Of a stretch of DNA of 64,000 nucleotides, positions 34,031-46,224 are shown one piece after another. The notes beneath the pieces were generated by a model. It was not told where the DNA came from, did not search any database, and saw only the letters and a program-made list of their open reading frames with translations. Every line of letters begins with the position of its first letter. Within the stretch, counting starts at the first letter, position 1. Both the position numbers and the translations under genes were made by a program. The stretch spans positions 2,823,501 through 2,887,500 of the forward strand of contig JABAKD010000002.1 of NCBI GenBank assembly GCA_012845835.1, given 5' to 3'. The DNA comes from Undaria pinnatifida (lineage: Eukaryota > Sar > Phaeophyceae > Laminariales > Alariaceae).

Positions 34031-36595
34031 CAGGTTCTTCCCTGCATGCCCGTTCACGCGGGCAACACCTTGACATCGACGGGGTCAATCCCACGGCCAT
34101 CTGCAGGATCACGGGGTGCAACTATCCATCATCGCGGGGATTCTATGTCAAGGATCATACCCGCTTCAGACTTTTTTTGGTTGCACAAGACAGGGTCGGC
34201 TGCACTGTCTGGATGTTTCACAACCACAAGAGGCAGTCGCTGTCCGTCCTACGTGTCCAATATCTGCCGTGCATAACATTTAATCCAATTTGGACGCCAG
34301 AGGTACCTCGCTGTATGACGGTGAAGTACACCTGAGGTAATTTTTGTGGGTTTTACACAACGTCCTCCATTTCAGGTCGGCGCTGGTCGTGACACCTAGC
34401 TCAGGGTTGCCTACCTCAGGGTTTCGAGTGTCAAGAAACACCTCTGGCATCAGGAAACCGAAAGGGACCGGCGGCGTAGGTTGTCATTCGATGAACATAA
34501 CGATGGTTATACGGCCCAGGTTCACACCACGATATACGTGAAATTCAAGCGAAAATGAAACATGGGTCAAGGGGGGTGAAGAGCCCCCTGAAGGCTCCCG
34601 TGGTATTCGTCGGAAACACAGCGTGGGAATTTCAGGCGCCTTCGACGATACCCAGGACCGACAGCTCGGTCATGTGAACGGAACTCGACGTGGAGTGAAA
34701 ACGTATACCGAGCGCCATTTCGAACCATGGGGGAGTGACAAGAACGATTCCGAAGGAAGGCCCATTCTTAATGTAACACGTGAACGGCTCGAAAGCAGGA
34801 ATCAGAAAGAAAAATGTACCCTGTACTGCTCTGGCGATTTTTTTGTATCAATCGATTGAGTTGGCTCAAAATCAAACGCACGGGAGTGGTTTCAACATGT
34901 CAAGCTGAGGTATATGACATATTGCTGCCAAAAGCGTCGCATAATCGGCGTACACGTGTTCGCATGGCGTTCCAGGCTGCTGTGATAGGGCGCCTTAACT
35001 TAGTAAGTATCCAACATCGCTGGCATGTCACCCGTAATATGCCCCATACAACGGTGTGCCCCTGAGAAACCGATCAGCCCAGAAGTATCCCGCAGGTTCA
35101 GGCGATACTGTTTTACAGCTTCGAAGCGGCGTGTTGAGAGAAGGCAACGGAGTGTGCCACGCCCTGCTTCCGAGGGCAAAAACCAGGAGGGCCCCGATCG
35201 ATCGTCCCCCTTTTATTCGCAACTTCTTTTGCTGAAAACACACAATTCCTACGGTCGCTGAAAGGTAGTGAACCGACGAAAGAATGATTACAACCAGGTC
35301 CAACAGGACAACCCGGACGCCTTTTAAAATGTCCACACCTCTACTTCGGTTCCTAAACGGCAATTGGTTGTCACCGCAATGCCACCGAACCAGTTGAACA
35401 GACGGGGCCCGATAAAGATTCTAATGTTCGGGTATCGGTATGGACATAAACCAATATCACATTCGCAGTCTGTGCGGTCGGCGAAACCTCAAGAGACCAA
35501 GATATTTTATATCCCCAAGAGCGGAATGTCACGTAATCACAATCGCCACCATTTGAACCTTACAGAACTCGTCGGTAGATTCTTTAACACAAATAGCACC
35601 GTCTTCAACTTCACGGGGTCTCGTTCGATTCGAACCCTCTCGCACTCCAGCGGCCATTAATGTTGAATCAAATCTTCCGGCAAACGCTGGCCAACGCACA
35701 GTGCCATGTACACAATTCCAACTAGACTATACCATTACAGATCAGCGCCCCGCCGACGAAAGTACATCTTGTCATATACTATGGTCCATCATTGATCGTC
35801 TCGACCAAGGAACCTCACACGTACAGCGGTTTCGACGACATACCGGGCCTAATTACAAACTGTGAAATGTACGCCGCCGAGTGTAAATCGAAAACACCTC
35901 GCAGCACCAAGGCTACGGTAGCCGGGGTACTCCAATTGTCACCGCCGAATATGAACTACTGCCACGCGTGACTCTTTACGCGCTCATCATCGAGCAGATA
36001 TCATGCACTTTGTTTGGCGTAACGAAACCAACCATTGCATTGCGGGTAAATTTATAGCATAGTGTGAAAGCCATAGCTCGCAAATGAGCAGGGGGACCAC
36101 TCGCGCGAGTGACCCCGAGCCACTGCGTAAAGCCTCCAAACCGAAACCCCCCACCGTAGTCTGCACCGGCTTTGTCGATTGGTCACTATCAACGCGAACA
36201 CTGGCCAGGTGAATAGGTTGTTCTCTGCCCTACCGTGTCTCCGTAGTGCAAGTGTAAGGCCCTGCGGGGGCGCCCAGATATGCCACCGCGTGAACCATGT
36301 GACGTAGCCAGCCATCGTGGTGGTGAGGCTATCGAGGACAACCGACAACAAACGTCTCTCACAGCGACGACACTAAAATCACAAATTATAGGGACTGGTA
36401 ATCGACACGAAAAAGGGCACCGGTGAACTACGTATCATCGACGAGAAAAATCTCTTGATTTAGGAAACATGTCGAAACAAACACTCAGTTTTTACCATAG
36501 AGGAAGGGCTGCTCTGTGCTTACGGCACCAATGGATGACAGAGAGGAGGCATCACCATCGCCAGGCGTTCCGACAGTACAGACGATCACGTCCCT
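34031..36595. other. no gene recognised
   Basis: Several open stretches (34027-34335, 34623-34859, 35364-35660 plus) have no recognised motif. No repeats stand out. Confidence 0.3.
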
Positions 36596-36774
36596 CATTA
36601 GGCCGTGCGTGCGGCAGTAGCTAGGCTGCTTGCCAGGAAGTCCCCATCGCGATCGCTTGCTACAGCCCGCCACCTTGCACCTGACTGCGAACTATATTGC
36701 ATGCGGGCCTTCGGCGTCGCTCCTGTGTAGGGTTCGGACAGTGGACACTCCGTCGTTCGGTAGACCCCACACTG

Positions 36775-37400
36775 CGAGTCGGTAACAAGAGATATTGGTG
36801 AAACGCCTGCCCATGACGTTAACATTATGTCCTCAGCATGTTCCTTGCAGCGGATCGGTGTCTTGGAGCCTTTAATGTTGTAATTCGCGAGCTTCGTGCT
36901 TCGGTCATGCGAGCAACGCCCAATAACATTCACCATGCCCCTTTCCGCATGTTCCTTGTGCAGTAAAGCGCCTTTGCGGTACCGCTGACATTAAAGCTTG
37001 GCCACTTTCTGCAAGCGTCTGGTGAGCAACGTCTGTCCCTGATATTTACCATGCCCTCTTGAGCATGTGCTTTGCAGTGCATCGCCGTCGTACTGCTGGT
37101 GGCACTAAAGCTTGGCCGTTTCGTGCAGGCGTCTTGTGAGCAACGTCTGCCCTTGACATTCACCATGCCTTTTTGAGCATGTTCCTTGCATTACATCACC
37201 GTCGTACTGCCGGCGACATTGAAGTTCGGAGACGTCATGCAATTGCCGTGTGGGCATCGCTTGTGCACGATGTCCACCATACTATTCATCGAATGTTTAT
37301 GGCAGTACGCCGGCGATTTGCTCCGCCTGGTGTTGAAGCTTGCCCACTTCAGGCAGGAGTCATAGCAGCAACGTCTCGTTTTGTGGGGCTATCGTGCCCG
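36775..37400 (-). pseudogene. EsV-1-7 repeat gene, broken, five units
   Basis: On the minus strand five consecutive units are readable: CCYDSC...AYCHKH, RCPHGNC..., RCSQDACTKRPSFSA..., RCSPDACRKWPSFNV... and RCSHDRSTKLANYNI...RCKEHAED. In unit 2 the codon before the third cysteine is TAA. In unit 4 a two-base insertion after TACTGC shifts the frame (CTRNMRKG). Unit 5 has Ser for the second Cys. It is a clear pseudogene of the family intact at 9.0-10.8 kb. The frame continues to 36598 without motifs. Confidence 0.88.
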
Positions 37401-37419
37401 TTCAATACCTGCTGAGAAC

Positions 37420-40400
37420 GATCAACACTGAGAGTAGACATCGCGAAAGGGCCTTGATATGAGCTCGCGCACGTGTACACAGGTTTGGGATGTGAAGCCA
37501 TTGTTACCACTGCATCAGAGACATGTATTTCACCACATCGCATTAACGCTGTAATTCCGATTGTTGCAATGACCTGGGCCAACCGTTCAAAACCTGCCCT
37601 AGATTACGCAGGTACTCACAAGTACTTCCTGATCCGGAATTCCTGTCGAAAACAACGGTCCAAAGGAAGTCAGCGAACGGGTTTCACAAATAATGTTATC
37701 GTGTATCTAACAGTGATTGGGTACCGACACGAAGTTAATCATCGAATATCACATATATATAAATCAAAAATATTTAAGGCACACGGCAATCATTTCATAA
37801 CCCCTGCATGCAACCAAAAGTCGAAGCAGTTTGATTGACTTTGTAAAACTCGCATACATGGACGGAGGGATTCATTTGTAAATCTCGCGTACACGTTGTT
37901 GATTTCACGAAAATCAGACAATAAAGAAACCCAGCGCCCACATTCAGCAAAAAGCAGCTAGCTCCTCGATTAACCAGTGGCGCAATTGCGGCACCCAGGA
38001 CTGCGTTCGACTAATTCTCCTCTACAACCCCCCCCTGAGGCGAAATGTGACACAATCCGACCCGTAAACCGATAGGGACTTTTCCCACTACTCTTAACTG
38101 TATTTGATCTGGTTTCACTGGGTCTGCTTCTCTTGGTCAGTCGGATCGAATAAATATGTAAATATATATATATATATATATTTAAATAGTACTCGTCCCG
38201 GTGGCGGTTGGTTTGAGCAATTACGGCTGTAAGGCAGTCGAAAGTACGTTGAACGCTGTGTGCCGTCCCATTTCCGTTACAACGAGCGCCTTTCACGTGC
38301 GATGAACCCTCGTCCAGTGAGTCTGCGCGACTGGACTTTCACTAAGGCCGTCAGCGTCACGTTCGTGGAGTTGGACGTGTTTGACATTCGCCAACAAGTT
38401 ACGTACAGCAAACGATGCCGTTGTTTGGCAAAACGCAATAGACAGGACGCGCTGCTGCCATGGCATTATTCACGCTGCTGGCAGCACGACCCAGGAATAC
38501 ACCGCAATGAATAGATCCGATAATTGTCAGCAGCGATAGAAACCAATACAGCGTAGGCATTGGTGTAGGATACTGGTATGAGCGCGTGTATGCACGCGTG
38601 TCTCTATTTGCGGTGGAATACGCGATGGGATGGGTTCGAAAACGTTCACTGAGCAATCTGGCTCTGGTTGTCAGTCGAATCCACGCCTTTTCGCGACTGC
38701 GTGTACGTACAGGATTGCTAAGTCAAAACACCTTAGGTGAAAACAGTGGTGTTTCTCGATGGTATATATGTTGCCGATTTAGTCTTGAGTCGGCAAAATG
38801 ACTTTTTACTGGTGGATCCGACTGCACAAGATTTGGACTAACATGAACATTACTTAAGCTGTCATTGACCTTCATCGACAGTGTACAACGGCCCAGCCCC
38901 CTCTGAGAACGGTCAAGTATCCTCTGGAAGTGAACTAACACGCCTCCCCCTTACACTCAAACCCTTCCTTTGCGTGTTGCGGATACAGTCCGCGAGCGTC
39001 TTCCGCCAGCATGCTCTATGAAACATAAAATATCGTTGTTCAGACTACTCGCACTGTAGACTGACAAAAAGGCGATCGCAAACACAAACGTTTCAACTAC
39101 GTCATCGCGGGGCAAATATCATACGGTCTGGACAGCACACTCCCATGTCAACGACAACTATCTTTCAACAAAACCGTCATTATAACCAGCATCGCCTATA
39201 CCCATCTACGACGAAAACGACAACCCCGTAGAGTATTTGAAAATATCAAAGACCCTGCAAGAGCATCTATAGGTACTTCAACGTACAGTATTGCAGCCAC
39301 GTCGACGTCATGACATCGAGCGATATCTACTCTCGTCGGGCTTCGACCAGGAAACTATCACCTAAATAATAAAGTTTGGTTAAAAATAGTTTTCTTTGTC
39401 ATGGTCCACCACTGATAGTGAAACACAGGCAAGATTACGTTTGTAGTCGGGGAGTGCTTTCCTACATACCCAGAGTACCTCGACGAAACTCACGAGTACT
39501 AAAGGCGTACGAAACGGTGAAAAATCCTTCAAGTGGTGGAGTTTGTTTTAGTACAGATGCCGTTACATCGCGTTTTCCTTTCCATGTACTTTCGATCGAT
39601 AAGGCAAAAACACGATGTGTGGTTGCGGTCAACATATTATGATGCTGGGTGTTTTAAAGGTCCACGGAAACTGTAGATGTCTCAATATGCTGCTCAATAT
39701 TCGCTTCGTATAATTACTTTACTTCAAGACAACTGCCAAGTAGTTGCCAATGTGCCTCGAACAAGAGAAAAATGGTACAATTTCATGTATTATTGGAAAA
39801 GACATTCTCAAAAAAATCTTTGCTGCAAATATATGAATCGCAGCATCTCCTATTGCGTACATGGTTTTGACAATCCCCATTCTGTCACCATTCAAGACAA
39901 CGCTGTCAAGGAATTAATACCAACACGGGGTAATGCAGCTTACTTGTGACAAAAAGGAAAAAAAAAAAATAAGATACACGCAGTCAAACTCCTCCTGGTA
40001 TTGGTTGCCGCTGCAGACACGGTGAGATTCAGAATTTGACAACACGCATCCATTGTGCACCGTAAAAAAAAAAATGCCCGATGTAATTACGGAAGAGACG
40101 GCCGTACCATGGTTTGTGCCCGGAAGGGAAATGATGGAGATCGCCAACTCGTTAGGAGCAACTGCCCGCATAGCGCTACACCGGCGTAACCTACGGCTGT
40201 GGATCCAACCTGTTCCTAGTATATGCGTGCACTCGTTGTTGTTGGTGTTGACGTGGGATCCATTGGTGGACGCAGGGCAAAGTGACGGTTCTACTAAAAG
40301 GAGGACCACCACGGCAGTCCGTACAGTAGGTTCAAGCATGTAATCGATTGCTTGAGTCGTTGGGCTAGGCAAAATAGGTGCTAGGTTATATGAGCAGCGT

Positions 40401-40665
40401 CCCTTGAACATGGGCAGCAGCTTTTCGACGTACTATCGTCAAATGGTTACACATGTACACGCAGATGCATCCCGTAGCACAGTCAAGAACACTGATTGTT
40501 GATTATATTGCTGCTCGTTGACATCGATGACGACATTCGCTGTTGGCGCCGCTTCGTGTAGCTTTCTCGGCAGCTGCTGATTTGATGCTAGGTAGTAACC
40601 CGACGTTAGCAAGTGGTGGTCAACTGCAGGTGTGAAATGTGCCTATGTTGTACGCACTTGTTGGT
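37420..40665. other. no gene recognised
   Basis: Only weak frames. A plus stretch near 39201-39366 (IYDENDNPVEYLKISKTLQE, one stop, then DIERYLLSSGFDQETIT) looks coding-like and is followed by AATAATAAAG, but an alternative frame is equally open. A homopurine A-run lies at 39958-39969. Confidence 0.25.
38162..38183. repeat. (TA)n microsatellite
   Basis: About eleven TA dinucleotides. Confidence 0.9.
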
Positions 40666-40669
40666 ACCA

Positions 40670-40990
40670 TGAGTGCTGTCGCTGCTTCCAGCAGCACCAA
40701 CCCAAAAAAACATGGCTAGCGTGTACAGAACGGCGATCCTGTCTCTGCTACGGTCGCGACCTGCACAGATGAACCGACAAATGTGATATGTACATAGAAT
40801 GTGTAAGCTGGGAAAATTGTGTACGCGATGTTTTCACAATAACTGCTGTCGCTGCTGCCAGCAGCAGCAACCGAATACATAGCTGGTAATACGCGACTAG
40901 TGCTTACAACACAGCAGTATTGTCTCTTCTGCCGGCAAGACGTGCACAGCTGTTCCGGCATACCTGGTACCTACATAATGAATTACCTGG
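40670..40990. repeat. ~172-bp tandem duplication
   Basis: TGCTGTCGCTGCT.CCAGCAGCA.CAACC begins at 40673 and 40845. Each is followed by similar sequence including ACA..AGTATTGTCTCT/CGATCCTGTCTCT, TGCACAG and GTACCTACATA/TATGTACATA. The core is itself a CTGCTG..CAGCAG palindrome. Non-coding. Confidence 0.65.
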
Positions 40991-40994
40991 TGTA

Positions 40995-41560
40995 TAGAAG
41001 AAGTCGACGGCGTTGAATTTGTAGCGTGGTCGTCGATGGCTTTGACGATAACCCTCGTACTGGACGCCAACGGCATGTAGGCGTCAATATGCAAGCAATC
41101 AACAGCACTTCTGGATGTGTGTCGGTGGCCGTTGGTCGAGCGAGCAGGCTAGTACTGCTGCATACTCATTTCATAATACGCGGCGCAGGCGACTTGAAAG
41201 CTGGCTAGTTGGTCGCGTTTGGTGCTTTGGATCAAGGCTACGGTAGGGGGGATGTTATGGTGATGTTGTCACACACTTCCTTTGTCACTGCCGGGTCTGA
41301 GCTATCATATCATACCATACTCAAGATACTGACCCTGTACCTCACTGCCAAAAACACGATTTGCGATTTATTTAGCGCACTTTAGCTAACCACCCTGTTT
41401 GGGAATCACATCACAAAATTTCAACAGCACGGAAGCCTAAAATCGCAAGGAAGAGGGGGCGTCACTCACCAGAGTGACGCAAAGCCACTGGAACAAAAAA
41501 TGCCCCACCCCCCCCCCCCGCCCACCCCGCCAACCGTAGCAGATTTCGCAGTTCGTGTGT
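40995..41560. other. no gene recognised
   Basis: No coding or RNA signal. Poly-C tract at 41510-41520. Confidence 0.3.
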
Positions 41561-41579
41561 GGAGCTTTCTAGCAGGGAT

Positions 41580-41940
41580 GTGTACGGAGTAAACACCGCC
41601 CCGCGGAGCGTTTTTTCTACATTAAAAATCTCGCGGACGGTCGCTGACCGTCGCGGACCTTCGCGGAGCAGATATCCGCCAGTGGGAAATGTCACGGATT
41701 ACTGCGGGGCAGATATCCACAGCTACAAATTTCACGGACTAATACGGAGCGGATATCCGCCCTGGAATATGTCATGGAACGGAGCGGCTATTTCATAGTG
41801 TCACGGAGCGGATATCCGCTCGCGGGAAAGTCACGGATTGTCATGGAGCGGATATCCGCCATTACAAATGTCAAGGATTATTGCGGAGCGGATATCCGTC
41901 GCACGGTTTTATAACGGAGCGGTTTATTTTACTCTGTCGA
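41580..41940. repeat. tandem repeat with GCGGATATCCGC palindromes, block 1
   Basis: Units of about 50-60 bp each contain GTCACGGA or TCATGGA followed by GCGGAGCGGATATCCGC. The 12-base GCGGATATCCGC is a perfect palindrome and recurs near 41676 (variant), 41753, 41814, 41855 and 41890. Spacer sequence varies while the palindrome is kept. A second block lies 0.6 kb further on. Confidence 0.8.
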
Positions 41941-42534
41941 GCGAACCGCACAAAACCGCGGCATTTCCCCACGGTGCACCGTGGCTACTCTCATTGAAAC
42001 TGTACGGTTAACCGTGAAAATAGTACGAATATTTACGAGTGAATACTACCTGGCGGATAAAATGGACATTTTTGTTTGCGCAACCTTGTTGCGGCCGTCG
42101 CCCAGCACCAAAGGAGAAATGTGCACATGTAAACGTTGCGTCCCCCGAGAAAACAAACAAAAACAAGTCTAGTGGATACTGACCACTTGAACACGAATTT
42201 GCTGATCAAACAACATAGAGTGATGTGAGCCGGTGCAGCAGATGCGCAACGACAGCAGGGTCTGAACCACGATCACGCCTCAACTCCATGGAAAGAGTCA
42301 AAAACAGTCAAAACGTGAAACCAAATGAAAACCAACAGTGAACAAACAACAACCAAACGACCACCTGTTCATATTGCCTTGATTACGCAAGGGGGAGGAT
42401 GAGTGCCTTTGCTATAGGCGCCAACACCGTAATATGAAGTCGTTCTACGGTGCTGGGTTATCCATGACTCTGAACAATTTCGACCGCGCAAAAACTGCGG
42501 CTTTCAACGTTTTGATCCGTGAGCTATGATACGG

Positions 42535-42870
42535 AGTAGGTCGAACCGGTCCGTAAAAAAAGCGCATTTCACGGTTTCAACAGTGCAGTTATAATCCATA
42601 CGGAGCGGAGGGCCTTTTGTTTTTTATGATGTCACGGAGCGGGCATCCGCGCGTCGGGCATCTCGCGGAATATTATTGCGGAGTGGATATCCGACCTTGA
42701 AAATGTCATGGTGCGGAGCGGGTTTTTCTAGTGTGTTACGGAGCGGAGCTGGTCGGATGTACGCCTTTGAGAAAAGTCACCGATTGTCACGGAGCGGATT
42801 TCTGCATGTACAAAAATCTCACGGAGCGGTGCGGTTTGATCAAACCGCTCCGTAAAATAGCGCTCCGCGG
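42535..42870. repeat. tandem repeat with GCGGATATCCGC-like palindromes, block 2
   Basis: The same CACGGAGCGG..TATCCG words recur (42636, 42676, 42717, 42736, 42790, 42822, 42861) but more degraded than block 1, e.g. GCGGGCATCCGCG and GTGGATATCCGAC. Sequence between the blocks lacks the unit apart from a GGAGTAGG variant near 42530. Confidence 0.7.
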
Positions 42871-42874
42871 ATAT

Positions 42875-43680
42875 ATGTTCACTTCGTACAGACCCCGGCG
42901 ATTTATTAATAGTGTGTCTGGTCGCATGAATAGACTATGTCTTGCCGTTGTGCGATGCTGTCTTATTACTGCCGAATTCCTGATTGCGAGTTCCGTAGGC
43001 ACCCAACTTTGACACGACCCGCAACTGCACATGGGGATTACCGTAGGGTGTCGCTTGAGACATACTGCGTCGTCAACCGTCTCCAGGTAGTCGTGGTTAT
43101 CGTCGTGCAGTACATACTTGAGGTCACTGCTGTGTAGACTATGTGGCCACGTATATTACCCAGGACAGATAAAATTCGTAATTTGTTTGCTAATATATAT
43201 GCGAACGATCTTATCACGTGCGCCCGGTACTGGTACGCCTTTGAACGCGCACAGGAGATCGCAAGAATGTGGTAGTTTGTCGCAGTTTCGAGCACATCTC
43301 ACGATGCATCGATATCGTACTGGTCTGTAAAGCCGACAAAGGGACGACCGAATGATATCATTGGAAACGATATCGAGTTCTCATGACACACCTCTGCTGT
43401 GAGAAGGGTAGCCACTAGGAAGGAGGGCAACAAGAAGGCTTCACAGGCGCCTGTCTTGCTCCGCCACGCCGGTCAGAGGATGCGATGAGCACACAGGTCA
43501 CGATTCCTGACTCCAACAGTCGTAAGACACCTTTCGTATTGAGACTGTGCCAGTAAGGCGGTGCACGATGACACAGACTTGAGGGCTTGAAGGCTTGTTG
43601 GTCAGTTTAAAGTTTTTTCCAAAATGTTGTGGCGGGTGAATCAGGGGGCAGGGAACTGCATGGCAGCATATATTATGAAA
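42875..43680. other. no gene recognised
   Basis: No family signal in the short frames here. Confidence 0.3.
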
Positions 43681-43877
43681 ATTAAAATACACTCCATCTG
43701 TGAGATCGATTTTTTTGTCGAAACTCATCTTGCAAGCTGTGTGTGATACTCCGATCGCGCGTATTGCGGGTTGTGTGTCCTCATGAAGTATATAGGTCGG
43801 CGACTCCCCTTGCAACTACAGCAGTGTAGCTATCAGGGTCAACAGGGTGATGTTAGGCAGTCTGTGCGAGGAAACTA
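43681..43877 (+). repeat. ~200-bp dispersed repeat, copy 1
   Basis: It begins AAAATACACTCCA.CTGTGAG and contains TTGTCGAAACTCATCTT, GCAAGCTGTGTGTGATACTC, CGATCGCGCG, ATATAGGTCGGCGACTCC and AGCTATCAGGGTCAACAGGG. Copy 2 at 44410-44607 is about 90 percent identical by eye. Confidence 0.9.
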
Positions 43878-43959
43878 TGAAACCCGTTTCTGAGGGGGAC
43901 AAAATGCATCAGTTTATCAAGTGAATCCTGTAAGTTGAATATCCGGTGAGGGGAGGGCG

Positions 43960-44395
43960 GAGTGTTTAAGGACGCGGGGGCCTGATTTTGATCAAAAGGG
44001 GGGCGGGAGGGGGGAAGGGGGGGGAGGGGACGGGTGGGGCAGGTCTATTTGTGCGTGGAAACTCTAAATATTTCTAGTGGGGGAGGGGGATGGATGTGGC
44101 GGGGGGGGGCCGGGGGCGGTTGGGGAGGGCTTTAGGTCGCATATATGTAGGGGTTGGCTATACGCGTGGTGCTAGTTCTAGGCGATGGTGCGGGTGGTGG
44201 GTGAAGGAGGAGGCGTTGGGGACAGGGGTGGGTGGGAATTGCAGCAGCGGCATGGACGGCTTTGAAACGATAACGAGGCGATATCCAGGGCGTAGAAGTG
44301 CTTATTACTGTGGCGGATTTCGATAGTAGGTGGGGCGTTCAAGCAAGAGGAAGCAAGGAAGGCAGGGGGGGGGGGGGGGGCGGGGGGGGGGAGTA
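43960..44395 (+). repeat. very G-rich block
   Basis: Dozens of runs of three or more G, ending in runs of 10-18 G at 44367-44392. Strong potential for G-quadruplexes on the plus strand. Apparent Gly-rich frames are artefacts. It is bracketed by the two copies of the ~200-bp repeat. Confidence 0.85.
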
Positions 44396-44409
44396 TATAT
44401 TAGAAAAAA

Positions 44410-44607
44410 CGAAAATACACTCCAGCTGTGAGATCGAAGATTTTGTCGAAACTCATCTTTGCAAGCTGTGTGTGATATACTCCGATCGCGCGCATTACGA
44501 GTTGTGTGTCCTCATTAAGGATATAGGTCGGCGACTCCCCTTGCAACTACAGTGTAGCTATCAGGGTCAACAGGGTGATTTTAGTCAGTCTGTGCGCTGA
44601 AACTATG
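44410..44607 (+). repeat. ~200-bp dispersed repeat, copy 2
   Basis: Direct repeat of 43681-43877, with the same order of landmarks and small indels (GATATACTC for GATACTC; CTACAGTG for CTACAGCAGTG). Confidence 0.9.
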
Positions 44608-44725
44608 CATTGGATTGACTAATCACAGAGATATATTTGCTTTGCATCGTTATGCACCCATTGTATCAAAACCCCATTTTGCCTTGGATTGACCAATCAG
44701 AAGGCTCTATTCTGCTTAGCATTTG
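44607..44725 (+). repeat. ~77-bp tandem pair
   Basis: TTGGATTGACTAATCA (44609) and TTGGATTGACCAATCA (44685) head two similar units, each followed by AGA..T.TAT.T.GCTT.GCAT. Confidence 0.55.
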
Positions 44726-45554
44726 CTACGCATCTCGCCGCAAGGCGCAATTCAAACTGCTCTGCACGCTCCGCACTCGAACACTACCGACATTTTGGAA
44801 GCTCGAATACCTCTTTAAACACAGTCCTGGAACGTCATGAGCTGAGGATCACCGTGCACATACTGATGGACCTCCCATCAGCCAACCTTTCTGTTGAGGA
44901 TGCCCCCTTGCGTCGACAACAACAACCGCCAAAAAAGTGATACAGATCGGGTCTATTTGGAGCGACACTGGAGACTTGATCTGACCGGGCTTGTCTGTTC
45001 TCCGTGCCGTACGCGAAGCGGCAAGGCCAACAGTATGCAGCAATATCGTGAGTTGAACGGTAACGCTTTCGCTGGTGCTCTCATGTGCTTGACTGCTTTG
45101 GTATCGTTGGCTCGTAGGCTTCGTTTGACTAGATTCTGGTCACGTTTGTAGGCGGTGCCTTCGTACGTTCTATTGCACGAATACATACCGCACGGATAGA
45201 CTACAACCGATGCATGAAACAGCAGTTACCAACTAACTGCTGTGTTGCAACAACAGGCCCCGGACAGCGGCGGTAGCAATACTAGGTACACCGTCGAGAG
45301 TTACAGACTTCTAGGGCTGCTACTGTGTAATGGTAGGGGTAAGGCACATTTCTTTGAGCGGCTGCTGCGGTGGTCGCGGCTGCTGTCTGCGGCATGCTAT
45401 TGCACGCCTTGAGCATAGTAATCGCGTAGTCACACGTGGAGGACATTGGCGGAAGTGGGTTCATCATCAACAGCAACGCGTGACATCGGCTGCAGCGGCA
45501 ACTGGGTTGCTGCTGTACAGAGTGATAGAATTTGTGTCAATTACTTTTTTAGAC

Positions 45555-45640
45555 CTCTGCTGCTGCTGCTGCTGCTACTGCTACTGCTTCTGCTGCTGCT
45601 GCCCTTTTGCTACAGATACTGCTACTGCTGCTGCTGCTCG
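45555..45640. repeat. CTG/GCT microsatellite
   Basis: Imperfect CTG triplets inside copy B, longer than the corresponding tract of copy A. Confidence 0.9.
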
Positions 45641-46224
45641 CGTCTCTCTAACGAACGCACCGTGTTGCGGCACGGCATGCACAGCGCGCATGCAGTCGAT
45701 ATACTGTCTTATCAGGTGTAGAATAGCAGCAGCGGTGATAGGCATGGCAACAGCAACTTTCACATGAAGCAGCAGTAGCCACAGCAAAAGCTGGGGTTTA
45801 GTCCATGATTGTACAGTATCAGTAGTAGCTGTGTCGGTTCCGCTAGATGTTGAGGATGCTATTGCTATCGTCTAAGGTGTCCTGCTGTTCCTATCGCCGA
45901 GAAACTGTCGCCGTATAGTTGTGTACACGTACACAGATTGTTCAAGTACACAAGTTGTTAAGTGCACAGGTACTATACTCTGGTAGGTAGGAACCTCAAG
46001 TCATCCAAGATAGCCGTCCGCAGCATCTGTACAACACCGTTTCTCTCTTCGCCCTTGCTTCTTGAAAACAATGGTACTCATTCATTGATGGGATCCTGAA
46101 CGCCGAAGCATCCATCGGGAGCACAACACTACCTTGGGCAGAAGTGAAAAAGAAGGACAAGGAGAAAAGGTGCCGCCACGTTCAGGTGAGATTGGCGGTT
46201 GGCGGGTAGATGGCGCGGAGGGAC

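Noticed and set aside
39201-39366. Coding-like stretch IYDENDNPVEYLKISKTLQE
   Set aside because: One in-frame stop and an equally open alternative frame; too short to assign to a gene or retroelement.
41580-42870. CRISPR array
   Set aside because: The repeats are palindrome-centred with spacers that are themselves related, no cas genes are present and the context is eukaryotic.
44090-44600. Gly-rich ORFs in the G-rich block
   Set aside because: Explained by runs of G.
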